Positions 36,404 through 49,500 of a stretch of DNA of 64,000 bases are shown here, in pieces. Position numbers and translations under genes: made by a program. This DNA comes from Tetradesmus obliquus (lineage: Eukaryota; Chlorophyta; Chlorophyceae; Sphaeropleales; Scenedesmaceae): positions 5,043,501-5,107,500 of the forward strand of contig CP126202.1 of assembly GCA_030272155.1 (NCBI GenBank), written 5' to 3'. The notes below the pieces were generated by a model. The model saw nothing but the letters and a program-made list of their open reading frames with translations. It was not told the origin of the DNA and did no database searches. Positions within the stretch are counted from its first letter, which is position 1; every line of letters starts with the position of its first letter.

Positions 36404-37455
36404 TGCGAGTGAGCTAGCTGCAGGTGACCCCCCTCCCTAACAAGTGCCAGGAGAGCACCAAGGGCCCTCAAGGGCCCAGATAACTGTTTGTTATATGTGA
36501 GAAACGTTGATCTACAAGCATTGAAGTTTTGGTGTCTTGTCTCGAACGCTGCGAAGTTGCTGACCCGCCTCGCGCAAGGCAGAATTTGCGTAACGCAGCG
36601 TTGCAACGATGTGTAGTATCTATGTCAGCGACTCAGCACGCCTTGATCAAGCCAATGCGCAGCTTGGCTAGGGTTCCTGCAGAGTGTGCACCCCTTCAGA
36701 TTCCCAACACTGCACAAGCACTTGGGGCAGCTGCGAGCAGCATTGTGGGCTGACAACCAGCAAATGCCGACAATGTTGAACAACATTCATCTTCTTGAAG
36801 CCTTTCTTTTTGCTGCGCAAGTATGCCTGGAGGCTGGCAGCATTTCGAGTGTGATCATGGCCAGCACATGGCGCCTGGGCCCGCGACGGGCAGGTGACCA
36901 AGCCTACGCAGTTCCATCGGTTGAGGACGACCTTGGTCAACAAGCCAAAGCTATTGCGCTTTCTTGCTGGTTTGCCTCTGTTTTAGCAGCGTCCCAGCAC
37001 CAAAGCATTCTCCCGCAGTCAGCTGACTCAACACTGGACTTCATATCATAGTTGGGCCCAATATGAACAACCCCGGGGTCAGCGCCAATATGAAGTTGGG
37101 CCCAATATGAACAACCCCGGGGTCAGCGCCAATATGAAGTTGGGCCCAATATGAACAACCCCGGGGTCAGCGCCAGAATGCACTGCAGGGTGCGAACCTT
37201 CAGGGGTACGTGAGTCTGCTGGTTCTTGTGACACTGTCTTCACACACCGTTTAGTGGTCTCAGATCATCTGTGTTGGTTGCGACACAACAGCCACCAAGT
37301 TCCTGCCAGGAGGCAAGCTCAGGATTAAAGACTGTGCCAAATGTCACTACCTGGCCAATGAGGCTCAATGCCGTGCGCTGTCAAGTTGTGCAGGTCCCCA
37401 ACAGCAACATGATTTCGATCCTGGCCTTATCATACTGGCAGAACTGCCTTGCCAG
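36404..37455. other. Intergenic: UVR8 5' flank and ABCG 3' flank
   Basis: No coding exon recognised. It contains the UVR8 promoter side and a 44-bp minisatellite at 37051-37175. Confidence 0.45.
37051..37175. repeat. 44-bp minisatellite, three units
   Basis: Three units begin GTTGGGCCCAATATGAACAA at 37051, 37095 and 37139 and are almost identical. Each holds GGGCCC and CCCCGGGG palindromes. It lies in the 3' flank of the ABCG gene. Confidence 0.85.
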
Positions 37456-37656
37456 TCAGCGGTACTTCCAGCGCACCAGCAGCGCGGTGCAGGCCACCAC
37501 CAGGCAGCTGGAGCCCAGCGCAAAGCCCAGCAGCAGCGCCACCAGCTGCGTCACGCTGCCAAAGGCCACACGGATGGTGCCCGGCACCACAGCCAGCCCA
37601 TCCACCACCACCCCACCCTGCTGCCAGCCGGCACTGGCATTCAACAACCCCGCCAA

Positions 37657-37690
<34 letters not shown>

Positions 37691-37913
37691 GTGCCCAGCA
37701 GACCTGCCAGGGCCGTCTGCAGCTCGTCTCGGGTGTGTGCATCAACAGCGGCGGCTGCTGCGCCGCCTGCCATGAGTGTGGTTGTGGCTGCGCCTGCTGG
37801 CAGGGTGAGGGCCAGGCCCTCAAACTCGTTGCGCACCAGGCCCGCATACGTGTAGGTGACAAACGACGCGTCACCCATCCACGCCCACCACACAGGCACG
37901 GCTTGCACTGCAG

Positions 37914-37952
<39 letters not shown>

Positions 37953-40900
37953 TGGCGTTAAAAACTACAGCATGTGACTCCGCTGCTTACCAAAACACTC
38001 AGTGTTTGGATTTATGGTGCTGTGTTGCTGAGGCATGGCCCATGATGCTGACGCAAGCTCCAACAGGCACTGCCAGGCCACAGCACAACTTTGCAGGCAG
38101 CGCGTGGCCGCGCTGCGCCCGCCTCCCTGCGCCACCCAACCGCGGGCCCTCACCTATGAAGCCCGCAAAGGCCAGCAGCAGCGTGGCGCCCACGCACAGC
38201 GCAGGCAGCGCCGCATTCAGCCCAGGCAGCACCAGCCCCAGCAGGTTGCCGCAGTTGCTGGCGCACAGCGCACACAGCACACTCAGCGCCAGGAAGGACC
38301 CGAACTGCGCCGCGCCAGCCTGCAGCCCCAGCAGCACGTACAGCAGGCTGCCTGCTGCCGCCACCAGTGCCGCCTCCAGGGGCAGGCCAATGGCCAGCTT
38401 GCTCACCAGGAAGGGCGTCAGCCCGTACGCACCCCCAGCCAGCTCGTGCCTGCACGACAGCACATGTGTACAGGAAGTAGCATGTTTTGCAGCTGCTGAA
38501 GCTGTTGTTGAAAACGATGTTGCATTTCATATCTTGTTGTGTTGCAGCTGGGTGACTGTTGTATTTCCAGACAAGCCGCGGTAAGGCACGGCCGCCTGGC
38601 GGCACATGCACACACACAACAAGACTGTAGGGCTGCAGTGCGCTTTCAGCACAAGGCCTGCGAGCACGTGTGTGGATATGGTGTAGTTTTGCAACTGCAC
38701 CAGCCGCCCTGCCCCCTCACCGCAGCAGGCGCCGCTCCGTGTCCCAGCTGAGCAGCGCGCGGGAGGGCGCCGTCACCAGCAGCACCGTCACCCACATGAA
38801 CAGCGCGGCCAGGCGGTCCATGGCTGCGGCCTGGCCGTGGGCGGGCAGGCGTGGGTAGCAGGAGCCCAGGAAGAGCACGCCAAAGAAGTACTGCGCAGCC
38901 TCTGCGGGCAGTGGGCGTGACGAGGGCAGGGTGTAGGACAAGGCAGTGTGCTGTGAAGCTGGCAGTGAGCAGCGATGAGCTGAGGACGTAGTCAGCAGGG
39001 TGCAAGTGGTGCAGCTGTTCTGGACCCGCTAATAAGATGCTACTGGCAGAAACATGACACACACATGCATGACAAGCAAGTGTGTGGCAGCGCCGATCAA
39101 AACAGGGTAGCATGACGCACAGATCAAAGCGTGGCACTATGCTGTGCACACGCTTGCGCCAGCTGGCTGCATGCTGTGCCTTGCAGCCGCCCACCTGACA
39201 GGATCATGGCGGGGTTGCGCCACCACCAGCGCAGGCTGCGCAGCGCCAGCACCCGCACCTGCACCCAGAAGCACGCACCACTGCCGCTGCCTGCAGGCAC
39301 AGCAGCTGCACTGCACTGCTGCCACTGCCTGGCGGCGTCTGCTGTGGCAGGCGGTGATGCCGTGGGGCTTGACCTATGGCTGCCACCCTGCCTATCATCA
39401 TGTGCCTGGCTGTGGTCCCGCAGTACTGGTGCAGCCCCACCTGCTAGCTGCTCTTCTGAAGACTCCTGCATCTGAGCTGGCTCCCCCTCACTTAGTGCTA
39501 GTGCATCTCCCTCCTCGCTATCACTATCTACAACTACACTGATCACTGTGAGGCTGCCCTGCTTGTGCAGCGCCTTGGCCCCAGCCATCTGCCTGGCATC
39601 GCAGTGCACATCAACCTCGCCTGCTGCGCTGCTGCCCTGTGCCGTGAAGGCCTGCCACGCTGCGTGCAGGTCCACTGCGGCTGCCTGCTGGTGGCTGCCG
39701 GCGCTAGCATGCCCACTGCCTACGTCTAATGACCAATGGCTGCTGCCGCTGCTGCTGCCGCTGCTGCTGCTGCTGCTGCTGTCAGGGTGGCCCTGGGCAG
39801 TGAGCAGGCTGAGGAACCACTCAGCCAGCCCAGTGTGGGGGGGCGGGGCCAGCCGCAGCCGGCCCTCAAAGTAGGGCAGCGCGCCACCCCAGCGCCCCGC
39901 ATACACGCAGCGGCCCCCTGGCGCCAGCAGCAGCAGGTCATCCAGCAGCGCTGTCAGCTCCATGCCAGGCTGGTGCAGCGTGATCACCAGCACGCCAGGC
40001 GGGCTGCTGCTGCTGCTGCTGCTGTCTGGTGCGGTGATGAGCTGCTTCATGTAGGACAGCATCTGCGTGCGCACAGCCACGATGCAGCAGCTGGTCAGGG
40101 CCCAACAAGATCTGCACAGGAATCGCATAGGCTGTACTGTATAACATAGCAGATGGCCTTTGAGTGAGTCCAGCAGCAGAGACGTTTTCGTCAACAAAGC
40201 AGCCCATGGTGGTTGACAGCTGCAGCTGCGGTGAGCATCGAGTGCATCATGTTGCCACAGCCAGGGCTGACTGCGGTGCTGCCATCAGCACCAACTTGCT
40301 GTTGCCTGATGACAGACAGCTTGCAGCCTCCTGGCCACCTCCTCCCCCAGGTCACCTGCACCGCCGTGCTGGAGTCCTGCCCGCTGCTGGGCTCATCAAG
40401 CAGCGCCATGCCAGGCCGCCCCAGCAGCGCCACAGCCACGGCCAGGCGGCGCCGCTCACCACCAGACAGGCCCTTCACGCCGTCACGTGCCTCGCCCACC
40501 TGGCCAGCAGCAGCAGCAGCAGGAGTAGCAGCGGAAGCAGCAGGAGTAGCAGCAGCAGCAGCAGTGGGTGCACGTGCTGCATATGTCACACAGGCAGTGC
40601 AGCTGCGACCAGCAGCCCCCGGAAGTGGCTGCATCGGACTTCATCTTGAGGCAGCCTCTGCAGGTATATGCGGAATGCTGCGTCTGCATTCAGCTGCATG
40701 CCTTGGCAAGATTCTAGCTGCAGCAGCAGGTCAAATGATCAGCAAGCAAGAGAGTGGCACGGCAACCACAGCAGCAGCCCCGCGCTGCGCGAGTAATGGC
40801 TCATCATGGCTCATCATGTGCCAGCTCAGCGCCCCCCTCACCAGCGTGTCGGCGCAGTGGGTCAGCGCCATGCCCGCCAGCATGCCCTGCACCGCTGCCG

Positions 40901-42690
40901 CCCGCGCCGCCCGTGCTGCCGGCCCCCGCCCCGCCAGCCTTAGCGCTGCGGTGAAGGCCAGCGCCTCACGAGGCGTGGTGGTAGGCAGCAACACGTCATC
41001 CTGCTTGGCGGGCAGCAGCAGCAGCGGTAAGCAGCAGCAGCAGGAGCAGCAGCAGCAGCACCACAGCAGCAGCACACAACAGCAAAACTGTGGAGCAGCA
41101 GCATCACAGGCACACCATCCAGACTTTGCAGCGAAAAGAACTAACACATGTGCTGCCTGCTGCGCCATTGCATACCAAGCCCCACCTGCTTCACGTGTGC
41201 GGTGCCCCTCCTGAAGGCTGCCAGCTGGCGCTGCCTGCCGCCCAGCAGCACGCTGCCAGCCAGGCTGCCTGCTGACGGCGACAGCACGTCACGGTCGCCT
41301 GCAAAGCATTGTGTCAGCATGTGGCAGGCTGCTGCTAACGGACAGCATATGGAAGGCTGCTGCTGCTGGCAGGCAGCATGTAGATCTGCTGTGTTCCTGT
41401 CTATAGCACAAGCGCGTTCCTGTTGAGCTTTCACAAAAAAATAGCTGCTGTGCTTGTACACTGCAAGCATTTGATGTTATTTGCATGCATCAGCATCATA
41501 ACGCCTCCTGTCCAACGCCTTACCTGCCAGAATGCTCAGCAGAGTGGTCTTGCCGGCCCCTGCATGGACACGCGCACATGTCAGGTGAGAGTGTTAGCGT
41601 CAGCAGCAGCCTGCTGAGTATGAGTGGTGCGCAGCTGGGTTGCAGATGGCAGCTGGTAGTCAAACAAACCCTGCAGGTGGTCATGCATGACTGGACACGC
41701 GGGCTGCCAGGCTGGTGGCCTGGACTCGTGCTCACCGGAGGGCCCCATCACCGCCAGCAGCCGGCCAGGCTGCGCTGCGCCGCTGATGGCCACCAGCAGC
41801 TGCTTGCCGCGCCGCTTGCGCTGCGGCTGGCCTGCATCCGGCGCAATGCCTGAGCCACTGCTGCTGCTGTCACTGCTGCTGTGCTGCGCTATGCTGCAAG
41901 CCTGTGACAGCCGCTCCCTCCAGCTGGCTCTGCTGGGCGGCAGCCAGTAGGAGATGTCTCGGAACTCCAACGCACCACCCTCACAGAAGCTTTCTTGGTG
42001 CAGGTCACACTTGTCATGCCTGTGTGGGGCATGATGCCTGGCAGGGCTGTGGCCTGCTGGCTGCAATGGCAGCTGGGGCAGGCTGACTATCTCGCACTGC
42101 CGTGACTCCTGGCGTGTGGCAGGGTTGTGCTGCCGGGAGTCATCTGCCAGCTGCTGGCCCTGAGTGAGCTGAGGTGCAGGCATGTCACACTCGGTGTCCT
42201 GCACATGCACCCTATCCCTGTTGCCCAGGGATACTCTGCTACTGTTTGAGCTGCACCATCGAATAAAGACAGACCAAGCGGCCCCTGGTTCCGTCAAACG
42301 TGCAGTTGATGAGAAGCCGTTGTCAGGGCGGGATCCAAAGGCAGTCACTACAGCATCCACCAGCAGTACAGCAAGAGATTCTGAGGGCAGCAAGGAGTGC
42401 AGGCCTACAACGGCAAAGTCCCAAGTTGCCAAGGAGCGAGGGCCTCTGAGCCAAGGTGGGCACCCAAACTGACTCCTGCGGGGCCGATTCCCCGACCCCT
42501 GGGAGGGACGAACACTGGGCAGGCCAAGGTTGCTGCAGTCTGCACAAGGCAATGTATGGTTCAAGTCTTCATATTGGAAAAATGAAGTTGATATTATATG
42601 TAAGCGGCAAATGGTGCATGCAGCGAGTAAGGCACCGGCCCGGTTGATCATGGCCGGAGGTGACTCACCTTTCACCATATGCTTACCCAT
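37456..42690 (-). CDS. ABCG (white/brown-type) half-size ABC transporter
   Basis: Exons: from 42690 or 42183 down to 41736, then 41524-41559, 41186-41298, 40842-41000, 40356-40499, 39195-40062, 38721-38901, 38154-38449 and 37456-37907. Phases agree: 898 aa from ATG 42183, 1067 aa from ATG 42690; the upstream part shows no conserved domain, so the start is open. The nucleotide-binding domain comes first, as in ABCG: Walker [18 protein letters not shown], signature [17 protein letters not shown], Walker [17 protein letters not shown] and switch His in [10 protein letters not shown]. The membrane domain follows ([59 protein letters not shown]). A Ser/Ala-rich linker of about 200 residues in exon 39195-40062 is longer than usual. 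The family exports lipids or hormones as dimers; the cargo here is unknown. Confidence 0.88.
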
Positions 42691-42995
42691 GCACAGTTTT
42701 AACAAATTCCAAGAGGTTTGGAGGTTTTCTCACAGCACATGGGTCCCTCGTGATGGGCAGTGTGTATTGTCACCTAACAACAGGCACGCACCCGTTGTCT
42801 TGCCATGCACCGCCACAATCTTCAGCACCCAGCGCTGCATACTCCACTCAATGCTCTTCCTGAATGACGAGCAGGTGTTTACAGCAGACAGAGTCACGTG
42901 CATGCTCAGGTTTACAAATTCTGCTGCTGCTGCTGCTGCTCACTTGAATCACGGGATCGTTGGTCGCACCATGAGGTCCATCTCGTGACACAAAC
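42691..42995. promoter_or_regulatory. Divergent intergenic region between ABCG and channel 2
   Basis: ABCG runs left and channel 2 runs right from this interval, so it (or up to about 810 bp if ABCG starts at 42183) must hold both promoters. No TATA box or known operator stands out. A short (CTG)n tract occurs near 42920-42940. Confidence 0.45.
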
Positions 42996-45777
42996 ATGTC
43001 TCAGCAGCCTTTCTTGTCGGCAGCCAGCGATGCCAACAGTGATGCCAGCAGTGAACCTGGCTCTGGCAGCAGACGCAGCGTGGCATGGCAGCACAACCCC
43101 TTCTCACAGTTTAAGATGAAGCTGAGCCAGCCACGCGCCTCCCTGCGGCCTTCCAGGCAGGGCAGCTATGACAGCCTGAGCGCGCTTGAGGCGCAGTCTG
43201 CTGCTAGCATCAGCACCACACCCTCGGGCAGCAGGCGCCCTGGCGCGGCACACAGCCAGGCGCATGGCTTCAACGCACGCGCAGTGGCAAAGGTACAGCA
43301 CCAGAACATCAGCGGGTTGGACACATGGCTTTGGATACATGGCTTTGATACTCACAAGCAGCGCTGCTCAATCAGGCTGCACATCTCAGCAACTCCTGCC
43401 CAGCCAAACCCTAGTGTGTCAGCAGACGTCAGCAGCGCGCACGCTTGCGCAGCGAATCTACAACAGCGCAGCATTAGCAGCCTGTGCAAGCGCATGTGAG
43501 TTTTGACTGATGCCAAGGGCTGCATGGCGGCCACCACCTGCCGCGTGCCATGGCAGCCTCACCCCATCATGGCAGCCTCACCCCATCATGGCAGCCTCAC
43601 CCCATCATGGCAGCCTCACCCCATCATGGCAGCCTCACCCCATCATGGCAGCCTCACCCCATCATGGCAGCCTCACCCCATCATGGCAGCCTCACCCCAT
43701 CATGGCAGCCTCACCCCATCATGCAGCACACTGCTCGTTCTTCAGCATCTGCACACTCAGCAGGGCAGGCCATGCCCTGCTGCTGCCAGCCGCATCTTGG
43801 CCTGCCCATGATGGTGCATCAGCAATGGTTGTAAAGTGTGGATTGTGCGCTGTGTCGCTCCGTGCACGTGCCCCTGCAGTTCCAGCAGCTGTCGGCCACG
43901 TACCGCAGCAGGCGTCAGCTGCAGGAGCAGGAAGACGTGGAGCTGCCGCCCTGGGTGGTGCACCCCTATGATATTGCGTGAGCGCTGAAGCCGGGCAGCC
44001 CGCGTAGTGTGCAGCAGCGATGAGGCGCAAGCAGCGTGATAGACCGCAGCATGCATGACTGCAGCATGCAACACGCTGGGGCCGCAGTGGTTGGGGGACG
44101 TCCAGCACATGTGTGCGCAGCACAAGTTGGCAACTGGGCTGCTCATGTGGCGAGATGGCTTTGGCATCATGATCAGCAGCAGCGGTGGTACCACCGGTGG
44201 TACTGGCAGCCGCGCAATCTTATATTGTACAACCCCAGCAGCTGAGGCGCCTGCTGCTGCTGGCTGCGATGCTGCCATCCCCTGCAGTGCGCAGTGCTGG
44301 TGGACGTTCATCCTGGTGACCGTGGTGGCCACGCTGTTCCTGGAGCCCTTCAACCTGGCCTGGAGCGAGTACCCGGGGCTGCAGTGAGTGATGGCGCGGC
44401 ACTGGTGGACCTGAGGGCAGCAGCAGCAGCAGCAGCATTGGTGCAGCAGCCGCAGTGACCATGGCACAGGGGTTGGCGTTAGGTCTGCACATCAACCACA
44501 GCAGCAGCGAGGGAACCTGCAGTGATGGGTGCAGCTTGCTGTGCTACTTGGTGGCAGTTGCGCGTGAACTGTTCCATTGAACTGTTTCAGATGCAATGGT
44601 TGCCATGTTCTTGGGTGTGGCTACAACTGCACTGCTACTTGCCTAGGACAAGCAGCCGACTGCCCCAGCGCAACTCATGAGCCACGCTGCTGTGTGCCTT
44701 GCTGCTGCGCCCCCAATAGCCCGCTGTCGTCCTGGGACACGCTGTTTGCCATCGCCTACTTTTACGTGTACGCCAGCGACGTGCTGCTCAACTTCTGCGT
44801 GGCCTACCACGCCGAGGACGGGGAGCTGGTCACTGACCTGCCCAGCATCGCACGTGAGGGGGGCTGGAGAGGGGGTTGGGGGTGGGGTTGGGGTTGGGGG
44901 TTGGGGGTGGGGTGGCGCATGGCTGCATGTGTGTAGGTGTTTCTGAGGAAGGGGGTGAGGATGAAGTGCTTAGCTCAGGCTGTGGGCTGTTGCGGTGCCG
45001 GCTGGGCGCAGTTGCTGCAGCATGCAGCACTTTCCCAACATGCAACATAGGTTGTGCTGCTGCGTTGCCTGCAGTGAGCATGGCTGCTGCACCAGTTGTC
45101 TGCCTCCTGCCTGACAATGTGCTGCACTGTCCTCTGACCTGTTGTACTGCTGCGCTGCTGCCTGCAGGGCACTATGCTGCCAGTGGCCGGCTGTGGGCTG
45201 ACCTGGTGAGACACAGAGCAGCAGCAGCAGATGTAGAAACTGCAGCTGATCCATGTGCAGGGCAGCTGTGCAATTGTTTGCACATGACTGGTATATGGTG
45301 TGCTTGTCGACAATAGCTAGTATGGTTGTTGGTAGGAGGTGTGAAGGCGCATGGGGTATCCTCATCGTCACACACCCCCTCCCTTGACTTACGCGGGTGG
45401 GGAGTTTTAACACACCACGCGTAGCTCATTCATTCATTCAGTATGGTTGTGGTCGCTTCTGCCGCTGCTGCCGCCTGCCGGCTGCAGGCCACCACCATCC
45501 CCTTTGACTGGATCGTGCTGGAGGTGATGGGCCTGCAGGAGAGCAACAGCACCCTGGCATGGTGCGTGAAGGGGGGTTGGAGGAAGGGGTGGGGTGGGGT
45601 GGGGTTGCACTGGGGTGCCAGAGCAGGCTGGCAGGCTGTGCGCTGCAGCTGTGCTCCCTCTGCACGCCTGCATGGCTGCATATGCGGGCGGTGCGGCTGG
45701 TCTACGCGACCACCACAAGGTTGTGACACTCGCTTGATCAGCGCTTGCGCTTGTTGATAATGGTACGTGTGTCGACC

Positions 45778-45815
<38 letters not shown>

Positions 45816-46476
45816 GCCTTGCAGGTACATCAGCCTGCTGCGGCTGCTGCGGCTGGGCAGGGCGTACCGGCTGTACGGCTGGGTGCAGAACCTGACCTAC
45901 AACCAGACGCTGTCGCTGCTGGCAGTCACGCTGGCACGAAACTTCGCGGTGAGCACCTGGCGCTGCGGCTGTTGCTGCTGCTGCTGGTGCTGCAGCATGG
46001 TGTGGCGGGCACTGTGCTGTTGTGCTCGTGGGGCGCAGCTGTGGGTACCAGCAGCTGTGCAACGGAGCTGCAGCAGCGCACCTGATGTGACCTCACTGCC
46101 CGACGGTTTTGCTCTTATCATTTTCAAAGCTTCTCATGATTGCTGATGCTGCTGCTGCGTTGTTGCGCATTGCAGCTGTGCTTCTTCACCGTGCACTGGG
46201 GCGCGTGCGGCTTCTGGTACATTGCGCGTCAGGGCGGCTTCTCCCCCCAGACCTGGGTGGGCGCCAACATGGACTGGGTGGAGACGGGGCGCAGCAGCCT
46301 GGACAAGTGAGGAGGGAGGGATGTGGCTAGAGTGTGGCAGCGCTGGCCTGTACTATCGTGGCTCTGCATGCTGCTGGCCTGGTGTGCTGCTGCTGGCAGC
46401 ACAGCCACAATGCGCTCTGCGGTCAGTATCTTGGTGTTGCTGGATCTGTAAGGGCTTTGTTTGGCTAGCAGGAGAA

Positions 46477-46510
<34 letters not shown>

Positions 46511-49500
46511 AGGTGGGTGTACTCCATGTACTGGAGCATCATCACCTTCGCCACAGTGGTGAGCGAGCTGGCGCGGGTGGACTGCTGATGCAATGATGCT
46601 TGTGCTGCTTGCGTGGCCCTGCGCGTGGTCAAGTGATGGTGGTTGTATGCTGGGTAGTTGTCGTCAAAGTGCCTGCAGCGCATCATCGCCGCCCCTGCTG
46701 CAACATGCTGCACTGCTCACCAGCCCGTCACCATGACTGTTGCCGAGCTGCTGCTGTTGCTGCTGCTGCCGCCGCCAGGGCTATGGCGACCTTCACGCCT
46801 ACAGCGTGCCCGAGGCCGCGTACGTGGTGGTGTTCATGTTTGTGAGCCTTGGGGTGGCCGCTTACTTTGTGGGCACCAGCGTGCTGCTGGTGGTGGAGAA
46901 CGAGAAGCGAACAGGTGGGGGGCAGACCCGCATGCAGCTAGGGCCTAAACCTAAACCCTAAACCCTACCACTTCTGTACTGTGCGCTGTGTTTTCAACCT
47001 GCCCCAGGCCTTGTGCTGACAGCCCTGCAGCGCCAGCCCGGCAGACGTATGCAGCACCCGCTGCTTGTGCTGGGTGTTGCGTTTGCAAGCTGCCCTTGGT
47101 TGTGTGCTGACACCACAACCCTGCATGCTGTTGCTGCTGCTGCCACTGCTGCCCCTGCCCCGCCAGGGTCGTACCGTGAGAGCCTGATCGTGCTGGATGA
47201 GTACAGCGCCACGCACAGCATCCCGCCCGCGCTCAAGGCCGACATGAAGGGCCACCTGCGCCTGCACTTCTCAACAGCAGACTTCAGGGACGAGGCGGTG
47301 CTGGGCGTGTTCCCAACCACGCTGAGGAGGCGTGCGCTGCGCCACCTGTACAACGCGCCGCTGCACGCGTGCTGGCTGTTTGGGGGAGCCAAGCAGAAGT
47401 TTCTGGACGCGCTGCTGCTGGGCGCGCGTGTGGAGCTGTTCGGGCCCAAGGTGGGTGGGGGGGGGGGTGGTAGGGTGTTTGTGGGAGGGGGTGGGGTGGG
47501 GTGGGGTGGCCGCAGGTAGGGGGTGGTGTGGTGTAGATAGGGGGCAGGGGAGCTTCATGTTGCAGGGGATGTGCTGTGCATGTGGAGCTGCATGCAGCGA
47601 ACACAACTGTGTCTGACAGGGGCGGCAGAGCGCTTGCCAGCTAGATGCTGGGTGCATAGGGTGCTGCCTACTAGTGGTGCGCTGCTGCATGTTAGCGCTG
47701 GGTGTTGACCCCTGCCGCCTGCGTGCGCTTTTTCTCTCCTGTGTCCCCCCCCTCCCTGCAGGTGGACATCGTGTCTGCTGGGGACTTTGTGTCTGAGCTG
47801 CACCTGCTGCTGGCGGGCCACGCTGCTGCTGAGCGGGGCAACGCTGCCGACACGCAGCTGGCGTCTGACGGCACCACCAGCGTGCACGGCGCCAGCCTGC
47901 GGCTGCTGGGCCCCGGGGAGCCTGCCGGGGAGATGCCCTTCTTCACAGAGACGCCCTCCATGGAGGTGGGGGGGGGGGGGGGGCAATGCATTACATGCTG
48001 TCAGTGGACTGGTCTGGCCTGGTTTTTTACTGCTGCTGTTGCTGTTGCTGGTGGTTGCTCAAAAGAGCAGAGGGTGTGCAGCCGCCGCATCCAGCACCGC
48101 TTGCGTGTTTGGTGCATGCTGCCACTGCTGCTGCTGGCGCTGCCAATCACACCTTCTCCTGCCGGCTGCCGCCTGCTATCCACGCAGTACGTGCGCACCA
48201 CTGGGTTGTGCCGTGTGCTGGTCATCCCTCGCAGCGTGTACAACGCGCTGGCAGCAGACTACCCCATGAGCGCACGCGCAGTCATGGACAACCTGCAGGA
48301 GCGCGCAGAGCAGGTAGGGGCGCCTGGGAGGCGCTGGAGGACAGCATCGGGGCCCGGCCAGCAGAAAACACCTGCACGGCATGATGTTGCATGGCTTGCT
48401 GCAGTTGCTGCTGTGTTTGTCACCTGTCGATCTCAATACCATCAGACTGCATGCACTCGTCTTGCCTCAGCTGGCTGTGCCTGCGCCCTCACACGGCCTG
48501 CTGCCTGCCTTCCTCCGCCGCAGCTCATCCTGCGCGAGTTCCCCGGCCCCAGCGCGGCGCGCATCATGGAGCAGCTGGACGCACTGGCAGCCCTGGAGCT
48601 CACCTGGGCTAACCCTGAGCAGGGCCCAGCAGCAGCAGGCGCAGCGGGTGTGGCCAGCAGCACAGCCACCAGCGCAGTGCCCAGCAGGCAGAGCAGCTTC
48701 ACAGGGGGCCTGCCCACGCCAGGCTGGCTCACGCCGCCTGCGCCTGGCGCGGCTGCTGCTGCTGCTGCTTCTGCCTCAGCACCGCCGCCTGCGGCTGCTG
48801 GTGGGCTGCCTGTTGAGCCGCTGACTGGGCTGCCGCTGCGCACCGGGCAGCAGCAGGTGCTGTCCAACCTGCTGCGCGTGCGCGCGCTGGTCAAGGCCAC
48901 AGCAGCAAAACAGGAGCAGGCCCGCACTGCGGCCTTCCTGGCGGCCTGCAGCGTGGGCAACCTGGACCGCATGCGCCTGGTGAGCGGGGGAAGCACACCC
49001 GGCTGCGCGGCGTTTTTGCCCTGGCCCTATGCAGGCCATGTGGCCAAAGCAGGCTGGCGGCAAACAGCTCAGCACACAGTGGCTGCAGCATCAGCCAGCT
49101 ACGATTGTGGCCTGCTCTGACCGCACACCTGTTCTGCCTGCTGCGTGTGACACTGCAGATGTTGCAGCAGGGGTGTGATGTCAACTGCTGCGACTATGAC
49201 GGCCGCACGGGGCTCATGCTGGCTGCCAGCAAGGGCCTGGCGCCTGCTTTGAAGCAGCTGCTGGTGGCGGGCGCGGCTGTGGACGCGCTGGACCATGGCG
49301 GCAGCAGCGCACTGCTGGAGGCGTGCAGCGGCGGCCACGACGAGGTCATAGAGTGAGGCACAGCAGCTGCAAATGCCTGGCTTCACGCCAGTTGCTGCTA
49401 GTAATAGGGTTTACGGTTGGAGTCCCAGTAGGCGGTTGCAAGGCGTGGTTTTACGCGCAGTAGTTGTGGATTGCCATAGGGTTCAGGGTTGCTCACTGCA

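Noticed and set aside
36686-37051. Possible small gene between UVR8 and ABCG
   Set aside because: The frame is open by chance, with no domain, no paralogue and no splice partners; the 3' part runs into the 44-bp minisatellite.
43503-43971. Open frames with a PHHGSLTPSWQ-type repeat
   Set aside because: A 19-bp repeat keeps all three frames open; it lies wholly in channel 2 intron 1.
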